46,776 nt of DNA from an uncultured Clostridia bacterium (GCA_947627105.1 CANQUT010000009.1:1-46776); one strand, 5' to 3'. Positions 1 to 8,443 are shown, counted from the first letter of the stretch. The notes: generated by a model from the sequence alone, not told the origin. Translations and numbers: made by a program.

Positions 1-5
1 AAAAA

Positions 6-45
6 ATGATGTATTATCCCCATTGTACGAAAAATAATACATCAT
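6..45. repeat. 12-bp perfect inverted repeat with 16-nt loop
   Basis: ATGATGTATTAT at 6-17 is exactly complementary to 34-45. No T-run follows on either strand within the visible sequence, so a terminator role is weak. It may be a recombinase or regulator binding site, but nothing in the sequence decides this. Confidence 0.55.
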
Positions 46-333
46 AATAGAAACCCCTCATTTCCTCGCTTTCAATTATGATAGTCTAGTATGTAGATTT
101 ATTATATTCTACTATAGATGCTGTTAATAAATAAATTTATTAACTTTGTTCATACTTGCCCAAACTTTTTACACCTATATATCCTCGTACAAGTTTTGCC
201 ACCTGAAACTCTTTATTTATTGTGAGTATATGTTACAAAATCTCACTTACGCATTTCATACAAATAGACCTTTTGTAATCATACGAATGAACTTTATAGC
301 ATCGGCTCATAACACCTATCTCTTTATTATTTT

Positions 334-361
334 AAAACGAGTTTATGGCTTCTCTCGTTTT
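334..361 (-). terminator. Possible terminator of the ICE minus-strand gene run
   Basis: An 8-bp stem (334-341 with 354-361) with a 12-nt loop lies about 40 bases downstream of the last gene stop at 400. Only four U residues end the arm on the minus strand, so this is a weak intrinsic terminator call. Confidence 0.35.
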
Positions 362-399
362 TCAAATAAAAAAAACACCTATAATTTAATAGATGCTTT

Positions 400-1005
400 T
401 TATTCAAATTCTTCTTCTGCTTCTAAATTTTGTTCTAATGTTTTTATTCTATCATGTAGCATTTTTTCAAATTCTTTCTTATTTTCTAATGTAACAAAAG
501 TTTCGTTACTATCTTCAATATACTTGTCTATAAATCCAGTTTCAATAATGTTTTTCTTTAAAACATTATAAATATCATCTCTACTGTCTTCATCTTTATT
601 GTTTACAAATCCTTCTATTAAACTTCTAATAGATGAATATCCATTTTCAAAAACTCTGCTACTACTATAATAATAAAAATCTGACAATATCTCACTCTGT
701 TCTTTAGAATCTAGAGTATAAACTTCATCATAAAAATATGGACAATAACTTGTATAAAATACCATATCAATGCACATTTCATTATTTATTGTTACATCAG
801 CAATTCTTTCATCTCTATATAACAATTGCAATATTTCATCCTTATATTTTGTTAAGTCAATTCCGTCTCCATATGCATTTAAATATATGGAAGTATTAAA
901 TTCAGAACACTCTCTTATACCATCTTCTACTATTTTGTTTACATAGAACTTTAGCATTTCTTCTTTTGTCATGTTTATAACAAATTTTTCTTCTCTAATT
1001 TTCAT
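400..1005 (-). CDS. Hypothetical ICE protein with acidic C-terminal tail
   Basis: A 201-residue soluble protein that I do not recognise. It is rich in Asp, Glu, Lys and Tyr, has no membrane segment and no clear motif, and looks mostly helical. Its last residues are AEEEFE, the same tail found on at least seven other ICE proteins here (see findings). The ATG follows a GGGAGA SD and overlaps the stop of the preceding RHH-like gene by 4 bases, so the two are probably translationally coupled. It is the last gene of the conjugation gene run. Position and tail suggest an ICE accessory or translocated protein; this is inference. Confidence 0.75.
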   Translation of the reverse strand: MKIREEKFVINMTKEEMLKFYVNKIVEDGIRECSEFNTSIYLNAYGDGIDLTKYKDEILQLLYRDERIADVTINNEMCIDMVFYTSYCPYFYDEVYTLDSKEQSEILSDFYYYSSSRVFENGYSSIRSLIEGFVNNKDEDSRDDIYNVLKKNIIETGFIDKYIEDSNETFVTLENKKEFEKMLHDRIKTLEQNLEAEEEFE

Positions 1006-1202
1006 TTTAATTGTTCTCCCTCATCTTTTTTCTCCTTGTTTTTATATATGGGCTTGTCTCTTAAATCTTTCTCTATTAAATTTGTAACATAATCTTTAAT
1101 TGTAATGTCACTTTTTGATTCTAATAGATACATTTTCATTTTTTTATGCAGTTTTTCCTCAATTGCAAATCCTAAATTTTTAACCTTACTCAAATTTTTC
1201 AT
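1002..1202 (-). CDS. Small RHH-like DNA-binding protein
   Basis: 66 codons from the ATG at 1202. The pattern of a short strand (LGFAIEEKLHKKMKMYL) followed by two helices (DYVTNLIEKDL) resembles ribbon-helix-helix proteins of plasmids and ICEs, which act as repressors or partition/relaxosome accessories. The SD (AAAGG) touches the ATG directly, whereas the TTG at 1193 has a 9-nt spacer, so the true start is probably 1193. The C-terminus is Lys/Glu-rich and overlaps the next gene by 4 bases. Autoregulation of the downstream gene is possible but not shown. Confidence 0.65.
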   Translation of the reverse strand: MKNLSKVKNLGFAIEEKLHKKMKMYLLESKSDITIKDYVTNLIEKDLRDKPIYKNKEKKDEGEQLK

Positions 1203-1207
1203 CCTTT

Positions 1208-1912
1208 CTATTTCAATTCCAATATTTGAAATATCATATATCTAAATTGTGCATTTAGTAAAAACAATATTCCAAAGCTAGTCCATATAAATACTAAAAC
1301 ATTGTATATTGCTCTTAAAACTTCACAAATCAAAAAGCATACACCATTTGGCTGATGTATGCTTTCTATTTTTTCATTCATATTTATATTTTTTATTCGT
1401 ATTTTTTTATTTAATCTATTTATTATGCTTTGCATTTTCATTTTGGCATTTGCAAATTTACTATCTTTTTCTTGTACCACTTCTACCTTTTCGAATTTTT
1501 TTGCCTCTATTTTTGAAATTCCTTCGTTTGATAAGCAGTTGGTTAGTTGTTCTTCAATTTCTAGTCTATCATCAGAATTTATAATATTATATATTCCATT
1601 ATCATATAATGAATTTAATAAATTATTTTGATTTGGAATTCCTTGTGCTAAAACTATAATTCTAATTTTAGGATGTAGTCTACTAAAATTATAAATATTA
1701 TCAATAATTTCTTTTTCAGAATTATCCAAACAATTTACTTCAACAATGAAATATTTAATTAAATTAAAATTTGCTTTTGTCTCTTTTAAATATGTATTTA
1801 TATTAGTTATTTCTCTAGTTTCATATAATATTAAAATATTTTGTTTTTCACATACTTTTTGAATCAATCCTGATGTAGCTTCTGTAGCAATATAATTTAA
1901 CATCAACATCAC
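1208..1912 (-). CDS. Membrane-anchored receiver-like (CpaE-type) protein
   Basis: About 232 residues. Residues 1-120 have the alternating strand/helix pattern of a receiver-like domain (NILILYET..., FIVEVNCLDN..., IRIIVLAQG..., YNIINSDDRLEIEEQL), as in the N-terminal domain of CpaE-type pilus/ICE proteins. The normal acidic phosphorylation pocket is not obvious. A charged linker follows and then a hydrophobic C-terminal segment (about residues 195-225, CFLICEVLRAIYNVLVFIW), probably one or two TM helices. GTG 1912, ATG 1909, TTG 1906 and ATG 1903 are all possible starts behind an AAAGGAG SD. It sits between two other small T4SS-linked genes, which suggests a role at the conjugation machine in the membrane. 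Confidence 0.55.
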   Translation of the reverse strand: MMLMLNYIATEATSGLIQKVCEKQNILILYETREITNINTYLKETKANFNLIKYFIVEVNCLDNSEKEIIDNIYNFSRLHPKIRIIVLAQGIPNQNNLLNSLYDNGIYNIINSDDRLEIEEQLTNCLSNEGISKIEAKKFEKVEVVQEKDSKFANAKMKMQSIINRLNKKIRIKNINMNEKIESIHQPNGVCFLICEVLRAIYNVLVFIWTSFGILFLLNAQFRYMIFQILELK

Positions 1913-1918
1913 ACTCCT

Positions 1919-2122
1919 TTATTCTAGCCATTCTTCCTCAAACAGCACATTATAAATTATATTGTCGGAATTAAAATTTGTAATATTATTTTCTGTAGTA
2001 TTATTATCTAGTTGTTTTCCAAACTTCCAAATTGTATTATTGCAGATAGATAAAGCAATCAATAAAATTACAATTATCAAATATATTATTACTTCATTTT
2101 TAGTATTATTTTTATGATTCAT
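1919..2122 (-). CDS. Small single-pass membrane protein
   Basis: 67 residues: a short basic N-terminus, one TM helix at about 11-28 (VIIYLIIVILLIALSIC), then an Asn-rich polar tail ending FEEEWLE. SD AAAGGA precedes the ATG. It lies between the M23 hydrolase and the receiver-like gene with gaps of 6 and 17 bases. I do not recognise a family. Its position suggests a small accessory of the conjugation channel. Confidence 0.6.
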   Translation of the reverse strand: MNHKNNTKNEVIIYLIIVILLIALSICNNTIWKFGKQLDNNTTENNITNFNSDNIIYNVLFEEEWLE

Positions 2123-2139
2123 ATTTTTTTCTATCCTTT

Positions 2140-2739
2140 CTATACTTCATCAAATAGATATGGGGCAGGATTTATCTGTTCTTTGTTTTCTAGTCTTATT
2201 TCGAAATGCAAATGGTCGCCTGTAGAGTTTCCTGTTGTTCCCTGTATTCCTATAACCTGTCCTAATACCACTTGCTGACCTTTTACAACCTTTAGAGAAT
2301 TGTTTTGCATGTGAGCATAGAAAGTGTAAAATACTTTTCCATTTTCGTCTATATGTTTTATTTCTACACAATTTCCATAACTATTTTGCCAACCTGCATG
2401 AGTTACTTCTCCATCTTTTACACACATTACTCTACTATTTAAAGTTCCAACCATATCCAGTCCTAAATGTGATCTTCCTCCTGAAATTTGCTCACCTTTA
2501 CTATTATATACTGGATCTCTGTAGCCAAATCCACTAGTTACTTTTATAAAATTTTCAACAGGTATTGGGAATTTACCTTTATATACAATTTCATCTATAT
2601 GTTCTTCTACATTATTATTTTTTTTATCATCGCTAGAAGAAATGAAGGTAGTTTCATAAGTAGCTCCAAGTATCAATACAAAAATTACAATTCCAATAAT
2701 TAAATATATTGTTTTACGCATATTTTTGTACCTTAACAA
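2140..2739 (-). CDS. M23 (LytM-type) peptidase, T4SS cell-wall hydrolase
   Basis: A zinc metallopeptidase expected to cut peptidoglycan peptide bridges so that the conjugation channel can pass the wall. The better start is the ATG at 2721 (MRKTIYL, SD AAGG 9 nt upstream), giving about 193 residues; the longer frame overlaps virB4 further. An N-terminal TM helix (about residues 4-21) anchors it outside the membrane. The M23 signature is present: SHLGLDM supplies the first His and the Asp, and GDHLHFEIR supplies the HxH pair. This is the usual single-domain counterpart of VirB1/CwlT-type hydrolases in Gram-positive ICEs. It follows virB4 with a short overlap. Confidence 0.9.
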   Translation of the reverse strand: MLRYKNMRKTIYLIIGIVIFVLILGATYETTFISSSDDKKNNNVEEHIDEIVYKGKFPIPVENFIKVTSGFGYRDPVYNSKGEQISGGRSHLGLDMVGTLNSRVMCVKDGEVTHAGWQNSYGNCVEIKHIDENGKVFYTFYAHMQNNSLKVVKGQQVVLGQVIGIQGTTGNSTGDHLHFEIRLENKEQINPAPYLFDEV

Positions 2740-4444
2740 ACTTTCTATCTATTTTCTCTAATTCTTGCATATCCAGGTATAGTATTGCATATATTTTTCT
2801 TATTCCTGCTGAAAGTAGACATTCTCCTGTTTTTGCATTATAGATTAGTTTAGTTTCCTTTTCTGTTAGATTAAATGTTTCCTGCAAATCTTTTAAATCT
2901 TGTCCATCACATTTAAAAAACATTTTATAGGTTGCATTTGCAAGTAAGCTCTGCCCATAAAGTTTTATTTTTTCATTTAAGAAGTCCTCTATTGACTGCG
3001 TAACGACTACTATACTACTATTATATTTTCTTGCTCTTTTACTAATATTTCTAACATACTCTAATGTTTGAACAATATTAGGATCTACAAGGACATGGCA
3101 CTCATCAGCAATTAGCATCGTTTGCTCGTTAATATCTTTACTTAAAATATCCCATGAATAAGACATAATGTTATAATATTGTGCTCTTTTGTATTGAATT
3201 TGGAATTTGTGCATTGAACTTGTGTTAAAGACCGTTAATTGATTATCAATATCTATATTAGTATGACCATTCCATATAGCAGATGATTGACCAATTGAAA
3301 TTGGCCTTATTAATGATAGAATCTTTTCATATACTTCTCTTGGTTCTTGTTTGTTTTTATTTTCTATTAAAAAATACAAATCTTCCAAAATTGGAAAATC
3401 TGTATTTTTAAGTCTAGCTATGTCTGTATTTTTAGTTATATTAAAATTACTATATAATTCTTCTAGTAACATTTCTAATGTTGCAAATTCTGTTTCGGTC
3501 AAACTTGGATATAAAATTTCAAAAAATGTATGTAAAAATTGAAAATGTAATGCTAAAGAATTATTTCCTTTTTCTTCCTCTCTGTTAATTCTAACTTGCA
3601 ATGGATTTAAAATTCCCCCATCTGATCCTCCACTACAATTTATTACTTTTCCACCGAGTTCTCTACAAAGATACGAGTATTCATCTTCTGGATCTATTAC
3701 TAGTATTTTTGATGTTGGTACTTCATTATATATCAAATGTTTTACAGCCATACTTTTCCCTGATCCTGAACTTCCTACTACCACCATATTGCTATTGCCT
3801 CTGTTGGAATCTTTAAGCCATAAATTAAATATTATAATTCCACCCTTCTGGTTAATTCCAAAATAGTAGCCTCCAGGGTCAATAAAAGTATTTGTATTAA
3901 ATAAAAATCCTCCTGTAAAAGAACTTGTTAGTATGTTTCTTTTAAAATATTCGCTTAATTCTGGTTGTATTGTAAAAAATGGTGCTACTGCCTTGTACCC
4001 ATCCATAAGTAAATAGTTGGTTAAAGGTCTTAACTTTAACTTTTGTTTTCGTATTTCTCTTTCTACTTCCTTGCATTTTTTATTTAAATCATTTTCTTCT
4101 TGTGCTGTTACTAAAATATAAATAGTTAAATAGGATACCACTTCATTGTTATTAATCATTCTACTGATAATGTCACTTGCTTCCATAACTTCCATTTCTC
4201 TTAATTGTCTTGTTGATTCGTTTTTCGCAAGTTTTGCTAATCCTGATGCATCTCTAATCCTACTATCTAAATTTTCTATTAGTTCTGCATTGTCTGTTGG
4301 TTCAATGTTTATAGAGAATATTGCTCCAACATTGCTAACTAATTCTCCAAGCCATCCCATCTCCACATTACTTGGATAATGAACTATTGTATATACTTTA
4401 GAAAATCTATCTCCTAAATATATTTTATTTCTGTCAAATGTCAT
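2714..4444 (-). CDS. virB4: VirB4-family conjugation ATPase
   Basis: A 576-residue ATPase that powers the type IV secretion channel. Walker A is GSSGSGKS at residues 224-231 and Walker B is MLIADE at about 443-448; the N-terminal 200 residues have the VirB4/TraE-like fold pattern. It is shorter than many VirB4 proteins, and a separate protein resembling a further VirB4 N-terminal domain is encoded two genes upstream (5199-5825). The ATG sits only one base behind a GGAGG SD, which is unusually close, so initiation may be inefficient or a different codon may be used. No frameshift is seen in this gene. Confidence 0.93.
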   Translation of the reverse strand: MTFDRNKIYLGDRFSKVYTIVHYPSNVEMGWLGELVSNVGAIFSINIEPTDNAELIENLDSRIRDASGLAKLAKNESTRQLREMEVMEASDIISRMINNNEVVSYLTIYILVTAQEENDLNKKCKEVEREIRKQKLKLRPLTNYLLMDGYKAVAPFFTIQPELSEYFKRNILTSSFTGGFLFNTNTFIDPGGYYFGINQKGGIIIFNLWLKDSNRGNSNMVVVGSSGSGKSMAVKHLIYNEVPTSKILVIDPEDEYSYLCRELGGKVINCSGGSDGGILNPLQVRINREEEKGNNSLALHFQFLHTFFEILYPSLTETEFATLEMLLEELYSNFNITKNTDIARLKNTDFPILEDLYFLIENKNKQEPREVYEKILSLIRPISIGQSSAIWNGHTNIDIDNQLTVFNTSSMHKFQIQYKRAQYYNIMSYSWDILSKDINEQTMLIADECHVLVDPNIVQTLEYVRNISKRARKYNSSIVVVTQSIEDFLNEKIKLYGQSLLANATYKMFFKCDGQDLKDLQETFNLTEKETKLIYNAKTGECLLSAGIRKIYAILYLDMQELEKIDRKFVKVQKYA

Positions 4445-4476
4445 TCCTCCGAACTGGTGTAATTAAATCAATTAAA

Positions 4477-5196
4477 TCATAATTTGTTTGTACTTTCTTC
4501 AATAACTTTCTCCTTTAGGATCTTTGCTTCTTCAATTCTCCTCTTTGCTATTTCATAATAGTCTTTGTCAATTTCAAAACCGATATATTTTCTATTTTTA
4601 TTTATTGCACCTACAAGTGTTGTTCCTGATCCTGCATAGCAATCTAAAACCACATCACCTTCATTACTTGAATTTAATATATGATATTCAATTAACTGCA
4701 GTGGTTTAATTGTAGGATGCTTGTATTTCTTCTTATCTACTTGATTTGTTCCTGAAATATAATACTTTCGCTTTGTATGGTAATTTCCATATAGTTTTAC
4801 TCCTTTTTCCCTAAAGAACAAAATATATTCTGTATCTGGTAAATAATTATTATTTGTTAAAGGGCTTGGATTTTGTTTGTGCCAAGTTAATATTTCGTGA
4901 TTACAATTTTTATCACTGAAATAGTTTAAAATATCTCGTACTTGCCTTTTAGAGCAATAAATATATATGTTAATTTTTTTCATTTTTTGTATTAGTAAAT
5001 CAAGAACTTTTAAATCAAAACCATCTTTTAGTTTTAATAAATCATTAGCATATTTATTAAATTTCTTTGTATGTTTTACTCTGTTTAAGTTAAGTAAATA
5101 TGGTGGATCAATAATTACTAAATCAATGCTATTGTCATCTAACAGCTTTAATCCTTCCATACAATCCATGTTATATATTTCATTTGTTTTTAACAA
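4477..5196 (-). CDS. DNA N6/N4 methyltransferase (beta class), orphan
   Basis: 239 residues. Catalytic motif IV DPPY is at residues 30-33 and the SAM-binding motif (CYAGSGTT) is near the C-terminus. The order catalytic motif first, SAM motif last defines the beta class of N6-adenine/N4-cytosine DNA methyltransferases. SD AAAGGAG precedes a TTG start. No restriction endonuclease is adjacent, so it probably protects the ICE during transfer or modifies host DNA. It is oddly inserted between the VirB4 N-terminal-like gene and virB4, and the same element carries its own metK for SAM supply. Its target sequence cannot be read from the gene. Confidence 0.9.
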   Translation of the reverse strand: MLKTNEIYNMDCMEGLKLLDDNSIDLVIIDPPYLLNLNRVKHTKKFNKYANDLLKLKDGFDLKVLDLLIQKMKKINIYIYCSKRQVRDILNYFSDKNCNHEILTWHKQNPSPLTNNNYLPDTEYILFFREKGVKLYGNYHTKRKYYISGTNQVDKKKYKHPTIKPLQLIEYHILNSSNEGDVVLDCYAGSGTTLVGAINKNRKYIGFEIDKDYYEIAKRRIEEAKILKEKVIEESTNKL

Positions 5197-5198
5197 TA

Positions 5199-5825
5199 CT
5201 ACTCCTTTCTTTTAATTTGAACAATATTATCCCTATAATCTGTTCCTTCTGTCCTTGCAAATTCTGGTATAGTGAAACTTTTTACTAATAAAATAATATC
5301 TGTTTCTTTTAATATTTCACTATGCAATTCGCAATTTCTAAATCTTGAAATCCAATTATTTGCTCTTTTATTGATTTCTACTTCTGCATTTTCCTCTTCT
5401 TTTACCCATATTAGTAAATAAAATTCATTTTCAATAATATCCTTATCTGCAACTAAATTGCTTGTGAATTTAATTCTTTGTTCAACTATTTTTTGGCTTA
5501 TGTCACTTTCACATTTATTTTTTAATTCTTCTTGCTCGTGAATATGTTCTGATATATCAACTGCTCTTGGTATTACCAGAATTTTATATGGATATTGCTC
5601 ATTTGCAAATTCAACACTCATTAAGTCCATTTTAGCCTCTAATTCATCTTCTGAGAGTAAATCAGTGTTAATTGGGTTTACCTTAATAAAAAGAATTATC
5701 TGTCCATCTAATGTAACAAGATAATTCTTATCTTTTGGAATATCCTTAATATTTAAAAACTCATTTAGTGTTATATTACTTTTTTTCGTTTTTATTAATG
5801 TTAATATGTTTTTTATTGAAATCAC
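5199..5825 (-). CDS. VirB4 N-terminal-domain-like conjugation protein
   Basis: 208 residues with no Walker motifs. The central part (YLVTLDGQIILFIKVNPIN..., then PYKILVIPRAVDISEHI) has the pattern of the N-terminal domain of VirB4/TraE proteins of Gram-positive ICEs. Its place just after prgI is where virB4 normally sits, so it may be a split-off VirB4 N-domain. The listed GTG (5825) lies inside a near-perfect SD (AAGGGGTGAT, 5821-5830). The codon 8 nt behind AAGGGG is ATA at 5814-5816, suggesting a non-canonical start (see findings). It overlaps prgI by about 40-50 bases. Confidence 0.6.
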   Translation of the reverse strand: MISIKNILTLIKTKKSNITLNEFLNIKDIPKDKNYLVTLDGQIILFIKVNPINTDLLSEDELEAKMDLMSVEFANEQYPYKILVIPRAVDISEHIHEQEELKNKCESDISQKIVEQRIKFTSNLVADKDIIENEFYLLIWVKEEENAEVEINKRANNWISRFRNCELHSEILKETDIILLVKSFTIPEFARTEGTDYRDNIVQIKRKE

Positions 5826-6126
5826 CCCTTACATATTTATACTCTTTTTGTATAAAACTAAATTTTATTATATTTACTATTGAATCTAACATTGAAAAGT
5901 TATTTTGTCCTTTTATTAATGCAATCACACTAACAACTATTACTCCCAACACGAAGAATGTTGAAAATAAAGCTTGATGAGTAAATAAATAGGCAATATA
6001 TGCAATAACTGATGCTATTGCTCCTACAATTACAGTTTTAATTAATTCCTGCATACCATATCCATCAAAAAATTCAGTTTTTAATTTGATTTCTGTTGGA
6101 ATTTTTATCATTTTTTTATCTGTCAT
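5776..6126 (-). CDS. prgI: PrgI/VirB3-family T4SS membrane protein
   Basis: 116 residues with a cytosolic N-terminus (KIPTEIKLKTEFFDGY...) and two close TM helices at about 29-49 and 53-71, the topology of PrgI/VirB3 proteins that help seat VirB4 at the inner channel. The ATG follows an AAGGAGG SD and overlaps the stop of the preceding gene by 4 bases. Its 3' end carries the SD of the next gene. Gram-positive ICEs almost always place PrgI directly before VirB4; here the VirB4 N-terminal-like gene follows. Confidence 0.85.
   Translation of the reverse strand: MTDKKMIKIPTEIKLKTEFFDGYGMQELIKTVIVGAIASVIAYIAYLFTHQALFSTFFVLGVIVVSVIALIKGQNNFSMLDSIVNIIKFSFIQKEYKYVRGDFNKKHININKNEKK
5814..5830 (-). 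promoter_or_regulatory. SD plus ATA start candidate for the VirB4 N-like gene
   Basis: AAGGGGTGAT at 5821-5830, then TTCA, then in-frame ATA. The only canonical start in frame, GTG 5823-5825, lies inside the SD itself. Confidence 0.42.
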
Positions 6127-6665
6127 TGTATGCCTCCTCCTTCTTTTTTATAATTGACATACTGTGGGTATGTATAAGATGATGGAAAGATAAAACCATC
6201 TGCATCTCTATAATATTCAATATCTGCATAATATCCTTTCCAAAAATCTTGACAATCCCCAAAAGGTCTTAAATAAGATACATTTTCTACTACTTTTGCT
6301 GTAGAATATAAGCCAAATGCATCATGTAGTGCTTCATCATCCGTTAGTGCTGCAATTTTCTTATTTGTATCTGTTACAACATATCTCTTTCCATTAATAG
6401 TAACAACCTCTCTTCCTTGACAATCTTTGTCTTCTATTTTATCAATTGTCATATCTGCCAATTGTCCATCTGTTATTTCTACTGTACTCCCAAAATAATA
6501 CTTTGGAATTTCTACTAATGTTAATGAAAGTGTAATTAATATTGTTGCAATTATCACATGCTTTGCCAGTTTTAAATATTTTGCTTTATTATCTGGATCA
6601 GTTCCAACTTTTATCATTAGAATAATAAATGTTACCCCTGCAATTGCTATTCCTAAATTTCTCAT
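6123..6665 (-). CDS. T4SS-linked membrane protein (VirB2/TrbC-like topology)
   Basis: 180 residues: two TM helices (about 4-17 and 37-52) separated by a short basic loop, then a large soluble domain (about residues 60-180) with two Cys. The two-helix start resembles small VirB2/TrbC-like subunits, but the soluble part is not one I know. It lies between virB6 and prgI, so a channel or surface role is likely. SD AAAGG is about 13 nt from the ATG, a long spacer. Confidence 0.55.
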   Translation of the reverse strand: MRNLGIAIAGVTFIILMIKVGTDPDNKAKYLKLAKHVIIATILITLSLTLVEIPKYYFGSTVEITDGQLADMTIDKIEDKDCQGREVVTINGKRYVVTDTNKKIAALTDDEALHDAFGLYSTAKVVENVSYLRPFGDCQDFWKGYYADIEYYRDADGFIFPSSYTYPQYVNYKKEGGGIQ

Positions 6666-6691
6666 TACTGATACTATTTCCTTTAATGTTT

Positions 6692-7547
6692 CTATTTTTT
6701 ACCACCTCCTAATGATCTAAATCTTGGTGTTAAAGCCCTTATTGATCTTGCAGTATTACCTGCTGAATTTATAATACTTCCATGTGGTTTTATCATATAT
6801 CTAGCTAGAATCATAGGTGTATTTACTGATACTATTGCAATTGCTATGCCATAAACTAAATGTCCATTTGTTAATGTTAAAATTGATAAATTTAATAAGG
6901 TTAGCTGTACTACTAAAGTAAAAGCTGTCATTAAAAAATTTCTTATATATTCAGGAAAAACTCCTTCGTCTGAATTTAGCAACCCAATAGATGCGAATGG
7001 AATACCTAATCTCATTATTAGTATTTCTATGCCGTTTCATGATAAATTGGCAAATTAGAATCAACCATACTATTAGAAGAACTAAACAAGCTACTGCTGT
7101 AAATATTCCTCCACCCATATTTCCTGTCAACACTTCTGCCAAATTAGTTCCCTGTACTTGCATTGTATTTAAAATGCTATTTAAAAACTCTTGGACTATT
7201 CCTACAAATATATAGTAAATTTCCTTAAAACATATCATAACAATTACAGCTTTTAACATTCCTATACATAATTGAACTGGATTTTGTTCATTGTCTCCTT
7301 CTCTCATCATAAAGTATATTTTTATAGCTTTAGCTATGAAAACAATAACTAGTAAGAATATTGCATAATTAAATATAGTTTCATAAATACTATTAAAGTT
7401 TATGTAACTGCCATCTGCTACTTTAATTCCACCAAGTTCTCGTTCTATAAAAAATACTAGATTTAGCATACTTTTAAATAGTGAATTTAAAGTCGCTTCC
7501 GAGCCTCCTATAAATTTTTCTATTAACTCTACAAGCATATCTGCCAT
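6692..7547 (-). CDS. VirB6/TrbL-like channel protein, read through a +1 shift
   Basis: A polytopic membrane protein expected to line the T4SS channel. Two frames must be joined: 171 codons from the ATG at 7547 (SD GAGGTGAT), then a single extra C at 7034, then 113 codons from Gly (GGC) to the stop at 6692, giving 284 residues. The joined region reads FIMK-G-IEILIMRLGIPF, matching the usual (R/K)G(V/I)E...R(I/L)G(I/F)P pattern of this family. Without the shift translation would end at 6951 after about 28 unrelated residues. The zero-frame codon at the site is CGG, as at seven other sites in the window. Confidence 0.85.
7032..7034 (-). other. CGG +1 frameshift site in virB6-like gene
   Basis: Coding strand reads AAA C GGC ATA. 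The zero frame has CGG CAT; the family sequence continues in +1 as Gly-Ile. The extra base is the C at 7034. Zero-frame translation would stop about 28 codons later. Confidence 0.85.
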
Positions 7548-7564
7548 TATGCATCACCTCACTT

Positions 7565-7999
7565 TTATTCTTCACCGAATAGTTCTTCTTCGATATTTTC
7601 TTGTTCTGATAATTCTTGCTTTGCTAGTTCTAGACCATTTCTTAAATTTTCATTTTTGTTTATATCATCAATTGTTAATTCTAATGCTAATAGTGTTTCA
7701 TCTAAATCTAATGTTAATGAATACTCATGATTTACTAACTCATATATAAACATATCTTTTATGAAGCCTTTTCCTGTTATATCTTCCTTAATTGCTTGTT
7801 TGTATTCATCATCAAATTTTTTCATCATTGAGTTATATTTAGTTACATCACTTTTCCTTATAAAACCTCCTGCACCAATTGAAGTTAACTCATTTTCCCC
7901 ATTTACATTTAATTGTTTCATGCCTTTTTTAAATTGTTCATCACTAAATGCAAACATTACTGGAAAATCACTGAATTCTTGCTGTTGCTTATGTTTCAT
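7565..7999 (-). CDS. DUF7659-like ICE protein, probable ATT start upstream
   Basis: 144 residues from the ATG at 7999. The N-terminal part (FPVMFAFSDEQFKKGM..., then SIGAGGFIRKSDV) resembles small conserved proteins of Firmicute ICEs (DUF7659 by memory). The C-terminus is strongly acidic (EEELFGEE). The ATG at 7999 has no SD. A strong SD (AGAGGTGAT, 8032-8040) is followed 9 nt later by an in-frame ATT at 8024-8026, which would add nine residues (x-KKVNKYKE). Function unknown; it lies between virB6 and the VirB2-like gene. Confidence 0.7.
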   Translation of the reverse strand: MKHKQQQEFSDFPVMFAFSDEQFKKGMKQLNVNGENELTSIGAGGFIRKSDVTKYNSMMKKFDDEYKQAIKEDITGKGFIKDMFIYELVNHEYSLTLDLDETLLALELTIDDINKNENLRNGLELAKQELSEQENIEEELFGEE

Positions 8000-8023
8000 T
8001 TCTTTATATTTGTTTACTTTTTT

Positions 8024-8040
8024 AATATTTAATCACCTCT
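8024..8040 (-). promoter_or_regulatory. SD plus ATT start candidate for the DUF7659-like gene
   Basis: AGAGGTGATT at 8031-8040 closely matches the anti-SD complement. The in-frame ATT follows 9 nt after AGAGG. The nearest ATG (7999) is 27 bases further on and has no SD. Confidence 0.5.
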
Positions 8041-8098
8041 TTTACACAAAAAAAGAATACCATGTATTCCGATTTATTATCCTATATAAATTTAAAGT

Positions 8099-8443
8099 TT
8101 ATTTATAAAAACTTAATATAGCATCAATTAGTGCTAAACCACAAGTTATTAGTACCATTGCTATTAATGTTGTTTTTATATTTTGAATGTTCCTTCTTCT
8201 CTCTCCCTCATCATTTGTTTTTAAGCAATATACATAATAAACAAAATAACCTCCACAAATTGTTATGCCAATTCCTACTAACCAATTAATTACTGCATTT
8301 ACTAAATTTTCTGTTCCTGTTACAAGTTTAGTACTTTCAAAACTACTTGCAAAAACAATTTGATGCATTGAAAATATTACTAATGCAATTACTATTATTT
8401 TTATAAAAATTTTATATATCTTCTTTATCTGCTCTATTCTCAA
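8099..8443 (-). CDS. VirB2/TrbC-like pilin or channel subunit
   Basis: 114 residues: a signal-like N-terminus (hydrophobic stretch about 9-30 ending in ...FASS), a short extracytoplasmic stretch, then two TM helices (about 45-67 and 85-109) around a charged loop (KTNDEGERRRN). This is the layout of VirB2/TrbC-like subunits. The start is a TTG behind SD AAAGGA (5-nt spacer) and overlaps the end of virD4 by 32 bases, so it is probably coupled to virD4 translation. Confidence 0.75.
   Translation of the reverse strand: MRIEQIKKIYKIFIKIIVIALVIFSMHQIVFASSFESTKLVTGTENLVNAVINWLVGIGITICGGYFVYYVYCLKTNDEGERRRNIQNIKTTLIAMVLITCGLALIDAILSFYK

Larger units (their letters stand above)
1..399. other. Gene-free stretch at the left edge, inside the ICE
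   Basis: No convincing gene is seen. It holds a 12-bp perfect inverted repeat (arms 6-17 and 34-45, 16-nt loop) and, nearer the first gene, a second inverted repeat (334-341 with 354-361, sequence AAAACGAG/CTCGTTTT) that could end minus-strand transcription, although its T-run is short. An open frame on the plus strand (146-571) overlaps the minus-strand gene at 400-1005 and has the composition of a shadow ORF. The ICE left end and integrase are not here and must lie outside the window. Confidence 0.6.

Noticed and set aside
146..571. Plus-strand ORF at the left edge
   Set aside because: No SD, overlaps the minus-strand gene, low-complexity hydrophobic composition typical of a shadow frame.
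1309..1631. Plus-strand hydrophobic ORFs opposite the receiver-like gene
   Set aside because: Antisense shadows of an AT-rich gene; no SD.
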